DNA from: Acidobacteriota bacterium
GTDB lineage: Bacteria > Acidobacteriota > Terriglobia > Terriglobales > Acidobacteriaceae
Assembly (NCBI GenBank): GCA_018268895.1
Contig: JAFDVP010000001.1
Span: 1 to 64,000, forward strand
Length of the DNA stretch: 64,000 nucleotides
Reading direction: 5' to 3'
The position numbers and the translations under genes were made by a program. Below, piece after piece: positions 24,078 through 33,939 of this stretch. Position 1 is the stretch's first letter. Each line of letters starts with the position of its first letter. The notes below the pieces were generated by a model, which saw only the letters and a program-made list of their open reading frames with translations, ran no database searches and was not told the DNA's origin.

Positions 24078-24809
24078 TCAGAAATGACGCAAGGTTTCCG
24101 ACGTAGCTTGCGTACGGGGGGCCTGGTCGATCGGTGTCACTTCGCTGTCGACGTTCTTTTCCAGCGAGCGGCTGACAATATCGCGGGAGCCGATACCGAT
24201 TGCGAGCGAGAGTGTGAGGACGATTCCGCCGAAGAGAATTCCGAAGGCCAGGTCGACGACGGTGCCTCCGATCTCAAGGTGATCGAGCACCATGGCCGTT
24301 GTAAGGACGAGCACGAGCCATTTGACGCCAAGCGAGAGAAAACGGGCATAGGAAAGGCGTGCGTTGACGGCTTCGATCAGGACGGTTCTCGCAAGGAAGC
24401 GTGCGATGAGGGTTCCGATGATGAAGAGAACGATTGCGCCGACGGAGTGGGTGAGATAGGGCACCAGGAAGAACGACATCTGCGAGTTGCCGGCGTAGGC
24501 CGCATCGAAGGCCGAGATTCCGATAAGGCAACCGAGAACGACCGAACCCCAGAAGACAACCCGCGTAATGAGCAATGTGGGACTGTGCGAAGGCGCCCAC
24601 TCAAGGGGGATGATCGAGCTGCGAGTAAGGCGCTCATCAAAGCGAAGCAGAGTTAAGGTGCGCCCGAGCAGTGCCGCGAGCAGTGCTCCCACGATGGTCA
24701 GAATGAAGATTGCGAGCAGGAGCGCAAGAAGTCCCGGGAGGAAGTTGGCGAGAGTCACCAGTGCCCGGTGGGCGGATTGGCTAAGGGCGAGTTCGACTTG
24801 TTGCCACAT
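24078..24809 (-). CDS. Mechanosensitive-channel-like TM-helix protein
   Basis: The 243-residue membrane protein has about five hydrophobic helices and the conserved TM-helix repeat pattern of MscS-related proteins (PF05552-like): an N-terminal helix after ANFLPGLLALLLAIFILTIV, VLIEAVNARLSYARFLSLGVKWLV, and a C-terminal AFGILFGGIVLTLSLAIGIG resembling the pore-lining helix. It lacks the large beta/alpha-beta domain of full MscS. A role in osmotic response is plausible, given the trehalose genes next to it. It is 46 bases downstream of the glycosyltransferase-like gene in the same orientation. Confidence 0.8.
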   Translation of the reverse strand: MWQQVELALSQSAHRALVTLANFLPGLLALLLAIFILTIVGALLAALLGRTLTLLRFDERLTRSSIIPLEWAPSHSPTLLITRVVFWGSVVLGCLIGISAFDAAYAGNSQMSFFLVPYLTHSVGAIVLFIIGTLIARFLARTVLIEAVNARLSYARFLSLGVKWLVLVLTTAMVLDHLEIGGTVVDLAFGILFGGIVLTLSLAIGIGSRDIVSRSLEKNVDSEVTPIDQAPRTQATSETLRHF

Positions 24810-24855
24810 GGGCGAATCTCCTTACATTTGGATGCTGGCTGACGTTCCTGTGCGG

Positions 24856-26070
24856 CTAGGGGTTGAAGCGGTCAGGCCAGCGCCAGCGGGATACGAGATA
24901 CGGCTTATCGGTTTCGAAAGCGAGTGCTTGTTCCTCAATATGGCGTTCAGGAGGAATTCCGCTATGAACGAGGATCAGATGCGAAGCCACCCATGCGAGA
25001 TAGAGCGGTGTAAGCGCTCCGAGAAGGTGGTTGCGGTTGATCGTGCGCAGGCGGTAAGCCAGGATGAAGTCGTAGACGATGCGCGCCCATAAGTTGTCCT
25101 GCATGCGAAAGCTCTCCTGCGGCATGATGGAGAGGTGCTTGAGTCCAAGCAGGGCATGAGGCGGTAGAACCAGGGCCCAGATCTCGTGCAGGTTGGAATA
25201 GGCGAGATGAAAGGACTCGAGCATCGGCGTCACGTCGAGCGCTTCAGTCGGTTCAGGTATCTGGGAGATACTGCGCGCTGGGTGTGTACTGCGCATTCGC
25301 TGCCAGAACGCTGCCTTCGTGTCGATATCTGCAAATAGCGAGCCGCAGATATGGTTGAGCAGGGAGTTCAGGTCGGCCGAGGCAGGAGAAGGAGCGCTAC
25401 GGACAGGTATATCGGCTTCAGCCAGCGTGTAACCCGCCATGGCAGCCTCCGACACCGGCCATAGAATGGCATCTTCCTGAGTTGCCGTTGTGAAGCGTTG
25501 CGCTATTGTGGCCAACCGCTCTGCCATGCGAACGGAGACTCCAAGATCGATGGCAAGAGGAAAGCGCGGCCTGGCGCAGAACAGGGCGCGAGATACCGGA
25601 TACAGAATGGCTGAATTGAGCAGGCTTTCTCGAGGGCCAGGATGATAGCGTGCAACAACGAGATCAGCACCGGGAGAAAGAGTAGTAGCGGCGAGGCCCC
25701 GGATGGACTCCGGGGGGATCGTGTACGAGTCAGCGCCGAGCATAAGGCATGTTGTTGCGGAATGCTCCCGCGCAAGTTTGTATGTGTTGACGTAGTCGGA
25801 GGCTGTCAGTACCCAATTGGTCGCAGAGGGGGCGGCAGGTGTATAGGGAATTAGTTTGAGCTTGTCGAACGATTGACTTGCCGTGAGGTTAGGAGCTACG
25901 TCGGGAATGGCGACTGAAAAAGATTGTCCCGGGAACGCAAGCGCCAGGTTGGACAGCGCCGGTTCAATGGCTTCAGGAGAACCCTCTGTAAGGTGAATAA
26001 GCAGGCTGGTCGCTTCCGGCGTTGCAGCGCCGGAAGCGAGTGCGGCCGTATTGGTGGATGTCGTTGCCAT
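24856..26070 (-). CDS. Glycosyltransferase-like protein of the trehalose cluster
   Basis: The 404-residue protein has a GT-A-like order: a nucleotide-sugar region (EHSATTCLMLGADSYTIPPE), then GADLVVARYHPGPRESLLNSAI, then PRFPLAIDLGVSVRMAERL, and a helical C-terminus. This recalls glucosyl-3-phosphoglycerate or mannosylglycerate synthase-like enzymes, but a clear DxD is not seen and the family is uncertain. It lies 56 bases downstream of the trehalose synthase gene, so a part in compatible-solute or glucan metabolism is likely from context. No signal peptide or membrane segment is evident. Confidence 0.65.
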   Translation of the reverse strand: MATTSTNTAALASGAATPEATSLLIHLTEGSPEAIEPALSNLALAFPGQSFSVAIPDVAPNLTASQSFDKLKLIPYTPAAPSATNWVLTASDYVNTYKLAREHSATTCLMLGADSYTIPPESIRGLAATTLSPGADLVVARYHPGPRESLLNSAILYPVSRALFCARPRFPLAIDLGVSVRMAERLATIAQRFTTATQEDAILWPVSEAAMAGYTLAEADIPVRSAPSPASADLNSLLNHICGSLFADIDTKAAFWQRMRSTHPARSISQIPEPTEALDVTPMLESFHLAYSNLHEIWALVLPPHALLGLKHLSIMPQESFRMQDNLWARIVYDFILAYRLRTINRNHLLGALTPLYLAWVASHLILVHSGIPPERHIEEQALAFETDKPYLVSRWRWPDRFNP

Positions 26071-26126
26071 GCGATTTGGAGAGCCTGCCTCTGCTTAGAT
26101 TAGGACGCGGGAACGATCTATAAGGT

Positions 26127-27860
26127 TCATTGCGAAATGGTCTCCGGCGCTGGCTGTAGCTCAAGCCAGAAGAAGGTGTAAGGTGCAAGCGTCAAAGGGT
26201 AGGGCTGGTCGGTAATGACGGGAAAGGCGACATACCCGAGCATCTCGACAGGGGTCATGCTTGAAAATTCGCTGAGATCGAGCGAGACCGGCTGTGCAAA
26301 CCGTGACAGATTGGCGACGCAGAGGATGGTTTCGGTCCCGCGGGCGGAGAGATTGCGCTTTCCGCCCGCCTCGGTATCTTCGCGGGAACGGGACGTCGGA
26401 TCGTAGTGACGCACATAAGCGAGAACGCGACGGTTGTCCGGGCTGAGAAACTCCAGAGTGCCGCGACCGAAGACCTGGAAGAGCTTGCGCAGCGCAATCA
26501 TGTTGCGTGTCCAGTGCAGTAGCGACGACTGGTCCGCCAGCTCCGACTCAACGTTGACAGCCTGGTAGCCGTAGACCGGGTCCATGACGACAGGGAAGCT
26601 GAGGCGTGCTGGATTCGCAGTAGAAAAGCCGGCATTCCGGTCGGAGTTCCACTGCATGGGCGTGCGAACCGCATTGCGGTCGCCAAGGTAGATGTTGTCT
26701 CCCATGCCGATCTCGTCGCCGTAATAGAGGATGGGCGTTCCTGGAAAGCTGAGCAGCAGAGAGTTGAGCAGTTGGATGCGCTGACGGTTGTTGTCGAGCA
26801 ATGGCGCCAGCCTGCGTCGAATGCCCGAGTTGACGCGCATACGTGGATCGGCTGAATAGGCGAAATACATATAGTCACGCTCGTCGGAGGTGACCATCTC
26901 GAGTGTCAGCTCATCGTGATTGCGTAAAAAAAGCCCCCACTGACAGCTATCGGGAATGGCGGGAGTCTGCGCCATGATGTCGGTAATGGGTAAGCGGTCC
27001 TCCTGGCGAAGGGCCATATAGATGCGCGGCATCAGCGGAAAGTGAAAAGCCATGTGGCACTCGTCGCCGTTGCCAAAGTACGGGCGGACCTCAGGCGGCC
27101 ATTGATTGGCCTCCGCGAGCGTAAAGCGGTTGGTGTACTCCTCGTCGATGGCAGCGCGTAGACGGCGGATGATGGCATGTGTCTCGGGAAGGCTCTCGCA
27201 CATCGTGCCGTCCCTCTCGCAAAGGTATGGAATGGCATCGAGACGGAGACCATCGACGCCAAGGTCGAGCCAGAAGCGCATGGCCTTTAAAACCTCGTCC
27301 ATGACGGCCGGGTTGTCGAAGTTGAGGTCGGGCTGGTGTGAGAAGAAGCGGTGCCAGTAGTAGGCCTTCGCCGTATCGTCCCAGGTCCAGTTGGACTTCT
27401 CTGTGTCCGAGAAGATGATGGGTACACCTTTGTAAAGCTGATCGGTGTGGGACCACACATAAAAATTGCGCTCTGGCGAGCCCTCTGGCGCACGACGCGC
27501 AGCCTGAAACCACGGGTGTTGATCCGAGGTGTGATTGATAACCAGCTCAATCAATACCTGCATGTTGCGCTGGTGAGCTCCGGCTAAAAACTGCTTGAAA
27601 TCCTCGATCGTTCCGTAGCTGGGATTGACGCTCGTATAGTCGGCAATGTCGTAACCATCATCGCGAAGAGGTGAAGGAAAGAACGGCAGCAGCCAGAGAC
27701 AGGTGACACCGAGTTCCTGTAGATAATCAAGCCGCGAGATAAGCCCCGGAAAATCGCCTATGCCGTCGCCGTTGGAGTCCTGAAAAGTGCGGACGTGCAA
27801 CTCATAGATGATTGCGTCTTTATACCAAAGTGGATCGGTGGCGCTGCCGGCTTTCTTCAC
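26127..27860 (-). CDS. treS: Trehalose synthase (maltose alpha-D-glucosyltransferase)
   Basis: A GTG at 27860 gives 577 residues starting [20 protein letters not shown], the standard TreS opening; the open frame upstream begins only with a TTG at 27905. GH13 regions are complete: [31 protein letters not shown] (nucleophile Asp), TLAEANQWP (acid/base Glu) and [11 protein letters not shown]. Further TreS hallmarks are [16 protein letters not shown] and [11 protein letters not shown]. The enzyme interconverts maltose and trehalose in the cytoplasm. It is divergent from treY-treZ across a 200-base region, so two routes to trehalose sit side by side. Confidence 0.93.
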   Translation of the reverse strand: MKKAGSATDPLWYKDAIIYELHVRTFQDSNGDGIGDFPGLISRLDYLQELGVTCLWLLPFFPSPLRDDGYDIADYTSVNPSYGTIEDFKQFLAGAHQRNMQVLIELVINHTSDQHPWFQAARRAPEGSPERNFYVWSHTDQLYKGVPIIFSDTEKSNWTWDDTAKAYYWHRFFSHQPDLNFDNPAVMDEVLKAMRFWLDLGVDGLRLDAIPYLCERDGTMCESLPETHAIIRRLRAAIDEEYTNRFTLAEANQWPPEVRPYFGNGDECHMAFHFPLMPRIYMALRQEDRLPITDIMAQTPAIPDSCQWGLFLRNHDELTLEMVTSDERDYMYFAYSADPRMRVNSGIRRRLAPLLDNNRQRIQLLNSLLLSFPGTPILYYGDEIGMGDNIYLGDRNAVRTPMQWNSDRNAGFSTANPARLSFPVVMDPVYGYQAVNVESELADQSSLLHWTRNMIALRKLFQVFGRGTLEFLSPDNRRVLAYVRHYDPTSRSREDTEAGGKRNLSARGTETILCVANLSRFAQPVSLDLSEFSSMTPVEMLGYVAFPVITDQPYPLTLAPYTFFWLELQPAPETISQ

Positions 27861-28060
27861 GATAGTGTCAGCTCTCGAAATTCCGTTGCATAGGAAGATG
27901 CGCAACCTGCGCCAGCGGTTGTAGCGTACTCATTCCTAAGACGATAGGCCGAGAGTACAACCGTTACTCCCAAGCTGGACTCTAACCTCTCAAGTCTTCT
28001 CCAAGATGTTCAGCGTACTGTGCTTGCACCTAACCTGCGATCTTCAACTGGGCTGTTTCA

Positions 28061-30760
28061 ATGTTGCGTGTTCCGATCTCCACTTACAGAATCCAGCTCC
28101 ATAAGGAATTCACATTTGACGATGCCGCTGCGATAGCGGACTATCTGCGCGCGCTTGGCATCTCGCATGTTTACTGTTCTCCGTATCTACAGGCAGCACC
28201 GGGCAGTATGCACGGCTACGACGTCGTGTCGCATCAATACGTCAATCAAGAATTGGGTGGACAAGATGGCCATGACCGCTTCTCTGCGAAGCTCAACGAG
28301 CTTGGCATGGGCCAGGTCCTCGACATTGTGCCAAATCACATGTCCCTGGGTAAGGAGAACCGCTACTGGTGGGACGTGCTGGAGAACGGTACGTCCAGCC
28401 GTTATGCGTCCTTCTTCGATATTGACTGGCAGCCGGCTGAAGAGAGGCTGAGAGACAAAATTCTGGCTCCGGTACTGGACGACCAGTATGGCCGCGTCCT
28501 GCATCGCGGCGGCATACGGGTCGTGCGGGTAGGAAATAAGTTCCACGTAGAAGCAGCGGGCCACGCATTTCCGGTATCGCCGCAGACGCTGCCCGTAATT
28601 CTCGGGCGGGCGGCAGAGGTTGCGCGGTCGAAGACGCTCAGCTTCCTTGCGGGGTCTTTTGGAAGACTGCCAGCGCCACCGTATGAAGACCGGCGCAAAG
28701 TGCTCGCGCTGCACAATGACAAGGTCGTTCTCTATACCTTGCTTGAACGGCTCTGTACCGAGGAACGTGGTGTCTGCGATGGAATCGAGCGATCGATCGA
28801 AGAGCTAAATGGCAACGAAGACGCTCTGGATGATTTTCTGAATCAGCAGAACTATCGATTGGCGTACTGGAAGACCTCCGGTCAGCAGCTGGGGTATCGC
28901 AGGTTCTTCGATGTGAACTCTCTCGTGGGGCTGCGCGTGGAGCGCGAGCATGTGTTTGAAGAGACGCATGCGCTGGTACTGGACTGGCTGAAGCGCGGCG
29001 TAATCGATGGTGTTCGTGTCGATCATCCCGATGGCCTGCGCGATCCTTTGGAATACTTGACGAGGTTGCGAGAGCGCGCTCCCGAGGCATGGATTGTGGG
29101 GGAGAAGATTCTGGAACCCGGTGAATATCTGCGCGAGAGCTGGCCAATCCAGGGGACGACAGGTTACGACTTCATGCACATCGCAGGCGGTGTGTTGTTA
29201 TCTCCGCAAGGGCTACAGGAGCTGACTGGGATATACCAGGCATTTCTTGGCAGAGAAGCTGCCGCCGGTTTGATGGACTACCCCGCGATGGCCCACGATA
29301 AAAAGATCAATGTCTCACAGGAGGCGCTGGGCAGCGATGTCAACCGTCTGACAACCATGTTCGTGGAGATATGCGAGTCGAACCGCGACCGCCGCGACTA
29401 CACGCAGACCGAGGTCCGGCGCGCGATTCGCGAACTGGCAGCGTGCCTCGACATCTACAGGACGTATATCGTTCCAGGACGTAACGAGATAACCGATGAG
29501 GACCGCGGACACATTGCGCAGGCAACGGTATGCGCCAAGGCGCGGCGTCACGATATTGACGGCGATCTGTTCGATTTTCTACGCGATGTACTGACGATGG
29601 TCGTGACAGGGAGGCGCGAGAGCGAGTTTGTTCTGCGTTTTCAGCAGTTCACTGGGCCAGTGATGGCGAAGGGTGTTGAAGATACGGCGTACTACTGCTA
29701 CAACCGCCTCTCCGGCATGAACGAGGTCGGAGGCAATCCAGGCGGCAGCGGCGTGAGTGTGGCGGAGTTTCACGCCTACAACGAGAAGATGCAGTCGTCA
29801 CATCCGCTTACGATGACTGCGCTGGCTACGCACGATACCAAACGCAGCGACGACGTTCGTGCACGGCTTGCAGTCCTGTCGGAGATTCCGTTGCGCTTCG
29901 GTTCAGTAATTCAGCGATGGTCACGTTTGAACAACCAGTTCCGCGTCCGTACTGTCACTGGCTCTATGCCCGACGCCAATACGGAATATCTCTTCTATCA
30001 GACCCTGATTGGCGCGTGGCCTCTTTCGGTTGAGCGAGCGCAATCCTACATGCTCAAGGCAGCGCGCGAAGCAAAGTTGCAGACCACCTGGATTGCGAAC
30101 AACAAGGAATTTGAAGACGCTCTGCTGGAGTTTATCGCTCGTACGATGGAGCACGCTCCTTTTGTGAAGGACGTGGAGCAGTTTGTAGAACGAGTGAAAT
30201 ACGCGGGAAGAGTGAACTCTCTGACGCAGACATTGATCAAACATACGGCGCCGGGCGTCCCCGATCTATACCAGGGAACGGAGGTGTGGGACCTGAGCCT
30301 GGTCGATCCAGACAACCGCAGGCGCGTGGATTACGATCACCGCCGTCAGCTATTCAACGAGATGCGTGCCATGGTGGGCGAGAATGTGGCGGCTAAGGTC
30401 ATGGAGCGCATTGACGATGGGTTGCCAAAGATGTGGGTCATCCATCAGGCATTGCAGTTGTGCCGTGAGCGGCCAGAGGTCTTCGGCGCTGATGCCGCCT
30501 ATACGCCGCTGGCCGTTACTGGAGCAAAGCTGGATAACGTGATTGCATACACGCGTGGCAATGCCGTTGCGACGATCGTTCCCAGGCTGACGATGAAGAT
30601 CATGGATGCGTGGCGCGATACCGCTGTGGTTCTCCCTGAAGGCATATGGACGAACAGGTTGACTGGCGCGGCGATGAGCGGAGGCGCGGTGCAGATGCGC
30701 TCTTTGTTGCGGGAGTTCCCGGTTGCCTTGCTGGTACGCGAGGACAGCCCGCATGCGTAG
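28061..30760 (+). CDS. treY: Malto-oligosyltrehalose synthase
   Basis: This 899-residue GH13 enzyme begins VPISTYRIQLHKEFTFDDA and has the TreY signatures SHVYCSPYLQAAPGSMHGYDV and LDIVPNHMSL. VDGVRVDHPDGLRDP carries the catalytic Asp, VGEKILEPGE the Glu, and ATHDTKRSDDVRARL the third acidic residue. KGVEDTAYYCYNRL and PGVPDLYQGTE are also typical. It turns the reducing end of a malto-oligosaccharide into a trehalosyl unit. The downstream treZ start overlaps its stop codon by eight bases, so both enzymes are made together. Confidence 0.95.
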   Translation: MLRVPISTYRIQLHKEFTFDDAAAIADYLRALGISHVYCSPYLQAAPGSMHGYDVVSHQYVNQELGGQDGHDRFSAKLNELGMGQVLDIVPNHMSLGKENRYWWDVLENGTSSRYASFFDIDWQPAEERLRDKILAPVLDDQYGRVLHRGGIRVVRVGNKFHVEAAGHAFPVSPQTLPVILGRAAEVARSKTLSFLAGSFGRLPAPPYEDRRKVLALHNDKVVLYTLLERLCTEERGVCDGIERSIEELNGNEDALDDFLNQQNYRLAYWKTSGQQLGYRRFFDVNSLVGLRVEREHVFEETHALVLDWLKRGVIDGVRVDHPDGLRDPLEYLTRLRERAPEAWIVGEKILEPGEYLRESWPIQGTTGYDFMHIAGGVLLSPQGLQELTGIYQAFLGREAAAGLMDYPAMAHDKKINVSQEALGSDVNRLTTMFVEICESNRDRRDYTQTEVRRAIRELAACLDIYRTYIVPGRNEITDEDRGHIAQATVCAKARRHDIDGDLFDFLRDVLTMVVTGRRESEFVLRFQQFTGPVMAKGVEDTAYYCYNRLSGMNEVGGNPGGSGVSVAEFHAYNEKMQSSHPLTMTALATHDTKRSDDVRARLAVLSEIPLRFGSVIQRWSRLNNQFRVRTVTGSMPDANTEYLFYQTLIGAWPLSVERAQSYMLKAAREAKLQTTWIANNKEFEDALLEFIARTMEHAPFVKDVEQFVERVKYAGRVNSLTQTLIKHTAPGVPDLYQGTEVWDLSLVDPDNRRRVDYDHRRQLFNEMRAMVGENVAAKVMERIDDGLPKMWVIHQALQLCRERPEVFGADAAYTPLAVTGAKLDNVIAYTRGNAVATIVPRLTMKIMDAWRDTAVVLPEGIWTNRLTGAAMSGGAVQMRSLLREFPVALLVREDSPHA

Positions 30761-32510
30761 GTTCATGGTATGGGCACCCGTAGCGGGCAAGATGGCAGTG
30801 AAGATTGGTAACGCCCGTTATGAGATGGAGCGCTGTGACAACCGTGGTTGGTGGGCCGTGCAGGTGGAGATGGCTGGCCCGGGAACAGACTACGGTTTTC
30901 TCGTGGACGAAGATCCTAAAATTTATCCCGATCCTCGCGCCATGTGGATGCCGCACGGCGTCCACGGCCCCTCACGGGTGTACGACACAGGAGCCTTCAG
31001 ATGGAGCGATGAACGTTGGAACGCTCCGCCGCTGGCCGATGCAGTGATCTACGAGATGCACGTTGGGACCTTTTCACCTGAGGGAACGTTCGATGGCGCT
31101 ATAGCGAAGCTCGGCCATCTGGTCGATCTCGGGATTACGCATATTGAGCTGATGCCCGTGGCGGAGTTTCCCGGCGATTTTGGCTGGGGGTACGACGGGG
31201 TCGCGCTGTTTGCCGTGCGCCATCAATACGGCGGCCCGGATGCGCTGAAGCGGTTTGTCGATGCCTGCCATGCGCGGGGACTGGCCGTGCTGGTGGACGT
31301 TGTCTACAACCACTTCGGTCCGGTAGGGAACTATACTGGCCGGTTTGGGCCTTATATGACCAACCGTCACTGCACGCCATGGGGCGATGCTGTGAATCTT
31401 GAGTTTGAGGAGAGCGATCAGGTCCGTCGGTTCTTCTGCGATAACGCGTTGATGTGGATGCTTGAATTCCACATGGACGGGTTGCGTCTGGATGCCGTGC
31501 ATGAGTACATGGATCGCTCGGCCATCAACTTCATGGAACAGCTTGCAATCGAGACCGCGCAGTTGTCCGAGGCACTCGGACGGAGGCTTGTGCTGATTGC
31601 AGAAAGCGATTTGAACGATCCGCGTGTGGTCCGCCCCCGCAAGGCCAATGGTTATGGCATGGATGCGCAGTGGAACGATGATTTCCATCACGCACTGTTT
31701 ACGGTGCTCCACGCAGGCGATAGAGGCAGAGGGTACTATGCCGACTTCGGTACGATGGAAGCTCTGGCAAAGGCGTTGACCGGTGCCTTCGTCTACGACG
31801 GCATCTACTCCCAATATCGGCATAAGATCCACGGACGGCCAGTCCAGGGAATACCAACGGAATGCTTTGTCGGATTCATCCAAAACCACGACCAGGTAGG
31901 AAATCGTGCGACTGGCGATCGTCTGGAACACATCGTCGGCTTCGAGCGTGCCAAGGTAGCTCTTGGACTGGTGATGACGTCGCCGTTTGTGCCGTTGCTC
32001 TTTCAAGGAGAAGAGTTCGCCGCTTCTACACCGTTTCAGTATTTTGCGCATCATGAGGAAGAGGCGATGGCCCGCGCCGTATCTGATGGGAGAAGGCGAG
32101 AGTTCGCCGCCTTCGGATGGCTGCCTGAGTTGGTGCCCGACCCCGAGAGCAGGGAGACGTTCGAGAGGTCGAAGCTACGATGGGACGAGATAAATGAAGG
32201 CAGACATGCCGAGATGCTGGAGTGGTGCCGCAGCTTAATTGCGTTCCGTCGTAAGGCATCCTGGTTGCATAGTGAAAGGCCAGGGCATACCCATGTGCGG
32301 TTTGATGAAGATGCGAACTGGCTCACGATGGAACGCGGGCAAATCTACGTCATGCTCAATCTCGGAGAACATGCAATCGAGCTCGATTGTAAAGATGATT
32401 GCAGATTGGCCTTGTACTCCAATAGTGATATCTGTGTAAGAGATGGGAAGGTTATTCTTGGGCCTTCAAGGCTGGCCGTCCTTATATCGGACAGGGCCGA
32501 TTGTCCCTAA
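30753..32510 (+). CDS. treZ: Malto-oligosyltrehalose trehalohydrolase
   Basis: The ATG at 30753, inside the end of treY, starts MRRFMVWAPVAGKMAVKIG, the normal beginning of the N-terminal CBM48-like domain; 585 residues. GH13 motifs follow: DVVYNHFGPVGNY, DGLRLDAVHEYMD (nucleophile), LIAESDLNDPRVV (acid/base) and IQNHDQVGNR. LLFQGEEFAASTPFQYFAHH is characteristic of TreZ. It releases trehalose from the TreY product. A TreX debranching enzyme, often the third gene of this pathway, is not present in the window. Confidence 0.95.
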   Translation: MRRFMVWAPVAGKMAVKIGNARYEMERCDNRGWWAVQVEMAGPGTDYGFLVDEDPKIYPDPRAMWMPHGVHGPSRVYDTGAFRWSDERWNAPPLADAVIYEMHVGTFSPEGTFDGAIAKLGHLVDLGITHIELMPVAEFPGDFGWGYDGVALFAVRHQYGGPDALKRFVDACHARGLAVLVDVVYNHFGPVGNYTGRFGPYMTNRHCTPWGDAVNLEFEESDQVRRFFCDNALMWMLEFHMDGLRLDAVHEYMDRSAINFMEQLAIETAQLSEALGRRLVLIAESDLNDPRVVRPRKANGYGMDAQWNDDFHHALFTVLHAGDRGRGYYADFGTMEALAKALTGAFVYDGIYSQYRHKIHGRPVQGIPTECFVGFIQNHDQVGNRATGDRLEHIVGFERAKVALGLVMTSPFVPLLFQGEEFAASTPFQYFAHHEEEAMARAVSDGRRREFAAFGWLPELVPDPESRETFERSKLRWDEINEGRHAEMLEWCRSLIAFRRKASWLHSERPGHTHVRFDEDANWLTMERGQIYVMLNLGEHAIELDCKDDCRLALYSNSDICVRDGKVILGPSRLAVLISDRADCP

Positions 32511-32671
32511 AAGGGTTACTCATACAGTAAACTGGTGCAACTAGCCTAAAAACCGGAAACTTTTGGAACGCTTGACCGTCTGTTCACGTATCGGGCTTTA
32601 GGACGCGGATGCGTTCGGTGCAACCCTCGTGTTTAGAGAGTGCATCGAGTCCGGCACAAGGATTGAGCACA

Positions 32672-33889
32672 ATGCAAACAGGTTCGAGCTTTCGCACGGC
32701 AATGCTGGCTGCGGCACTTTTTACGGTAGGCGCAGTTGCAGCACCGCGTGTCGTGGCGCAGGCCCCTGCTGCAGCTCCGGCGGCAACACGGCAGATTGGG
32801 ACCGTTAAGGCTATTGCCGGAAACAGCGTCACACTGGCGGCTGATAGCGGCGCGCAGACCTCCGTTACTGTTGCGGACGGCGCGAAAATTCTTCAACTGG
32901 CGCCCGGAAGCACGGACTTAAAATCGGCGCAGCCGATAACGCTTGGAGACATTACCGCCGGCGATCGTGTTCTCGTGACGGGCAAGGGCGCCGACGACGG
33001 CTCATTTACGGCAACACGCGTAATTCTGATGAAGTCGACGGATATCGCTCAGAAGAACGAGCAGGAGAAGGCGGACTGGCAGCGGCGCGGTTCAGGCGGT
33101 ATTGTGAGTGCAGTCAACGGGCAGACGATCACAATCTCCTCCGGTACTCGCAAGGTTGCCGTCGAGACAGGCCCCACCACGAAGTTCCGCCGTTACGCCG
33201 GCGATTCCGTGAAGTTTGAAGATGCGAAGCCTGGAACCCTCGCGCAGGTACAGACCGGCGATCAGCTTCGCGTTCGTGGCAATAAATCGGAAGACGGGGC
33301 AACGATCCAGGCCGACGAGATTGTTAGCGGGTCGTTCAAGAACCTCTCCGGGTTGATCGCCACAATCGATCATGCGGCGGGAACTCTGACGATGAAGGAC
33401 CTTGCCACGAAGAAGACGGTGACAGTCAGCGTGACGTCGAACTCCGATCTGCGCAAGCTGCCTCCTGAGATGGCGGCGCGGCTTGCTGCGCGTGAGCGTG
33501 GTGGTGCAGCGGCTGCCGGTGCGAATGGCGACGGTGCGCCGCGCGCGGGTGGCGGAGCATCTCCGGCTGCTGGAGCGCCGGCCGAGGGCGCCGGTCGCGA
33601 AGGGCGCGGCCCTGCTGGTCCCGGCGGCGCAGCGCGGCCAGGAGGCGGCGACCTGGCGCAGATGCTGTCGCGTCTACCCACTGAGACGGTTGGTGATTTG
33701 AAGGTTGGAGAAGCGGTCATGGTTGTGGCATCGCAGCCCGATGCGGGCACTTCCACCATGACTGCGGTAACGATGCTTTCGGGAGTAGAGCCAATTCTGG
33801 CTGCATCGACTGGAGCGCCTGCAATGACGCTTTCGCCCTGGAATATGGGCGGAGGGGCTGGCGCAGCGGAAGCTGGCGGCCCACAGTAA
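32672..33889 (+). CDS. DUF5666-type secreted protein
   Basis: The ATG at 32672 follows AAGGA (32658-32662) and opens a signal peptide (AMLAAALFTVGAVAAPRVVAQ); the product has 405 residues. At least two OB-like repeats are visible, each with a GTVKAIAGNSVTLAADSG or GGIVSAVNGQTITISSGT strand and a GDRVLVTGKG or GDQLRVRGNK end, as in DUF5666 domains. From about residue 295 a ~55-residue Ala/Gly/Pro/Arg-rich stretch precedes a last structured part. It is followed 50 bases later by a TonB-dependent receptor gene, and the two are probably co-transcribed. Function unknown; envelope location is expected. Confidence 0.8.
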   Translation: MQTGSSFRTAMLAAALFTVGAVAAPRVVAQAPAAAPAATRQIGTVKAIAGNSVTLAADSGAQTSVTVADGAKILQLAPGSTDLKSAQPITLGDITAGDRVLVTGKGADDGSFTATRVILMKSTDIAQKNEQEKADWQRRGSGGIVSAVNGQTITISSGTRKVAVETGPTTKFRRYAGDSVKFEDAKPGTLAQVQTGDQLRVRGNKSEDGATIQADEIVSGSFKNLSGLIATIDHAAGTLTMKDLATKKTVTVSVTSNSDLRKLPPEMAARLAARERGGAAAAGANGDGAPRAGGGASPAAGAPAEGAGREGRGPAGPGGAARPGGGDLAQMLSRLPTETVGDLKVGEAVMVVASQPDAGTSTMTAVTMLSGVEPILAASTGAPAMTLSPWNMGGGAGAAEAGGPQ

Positions 33890-33939
33890 GCCAGGTCCGC
33901 CCAACAGATAATTTGTGTTCCTTTTCTTGAGGAGAAGTA

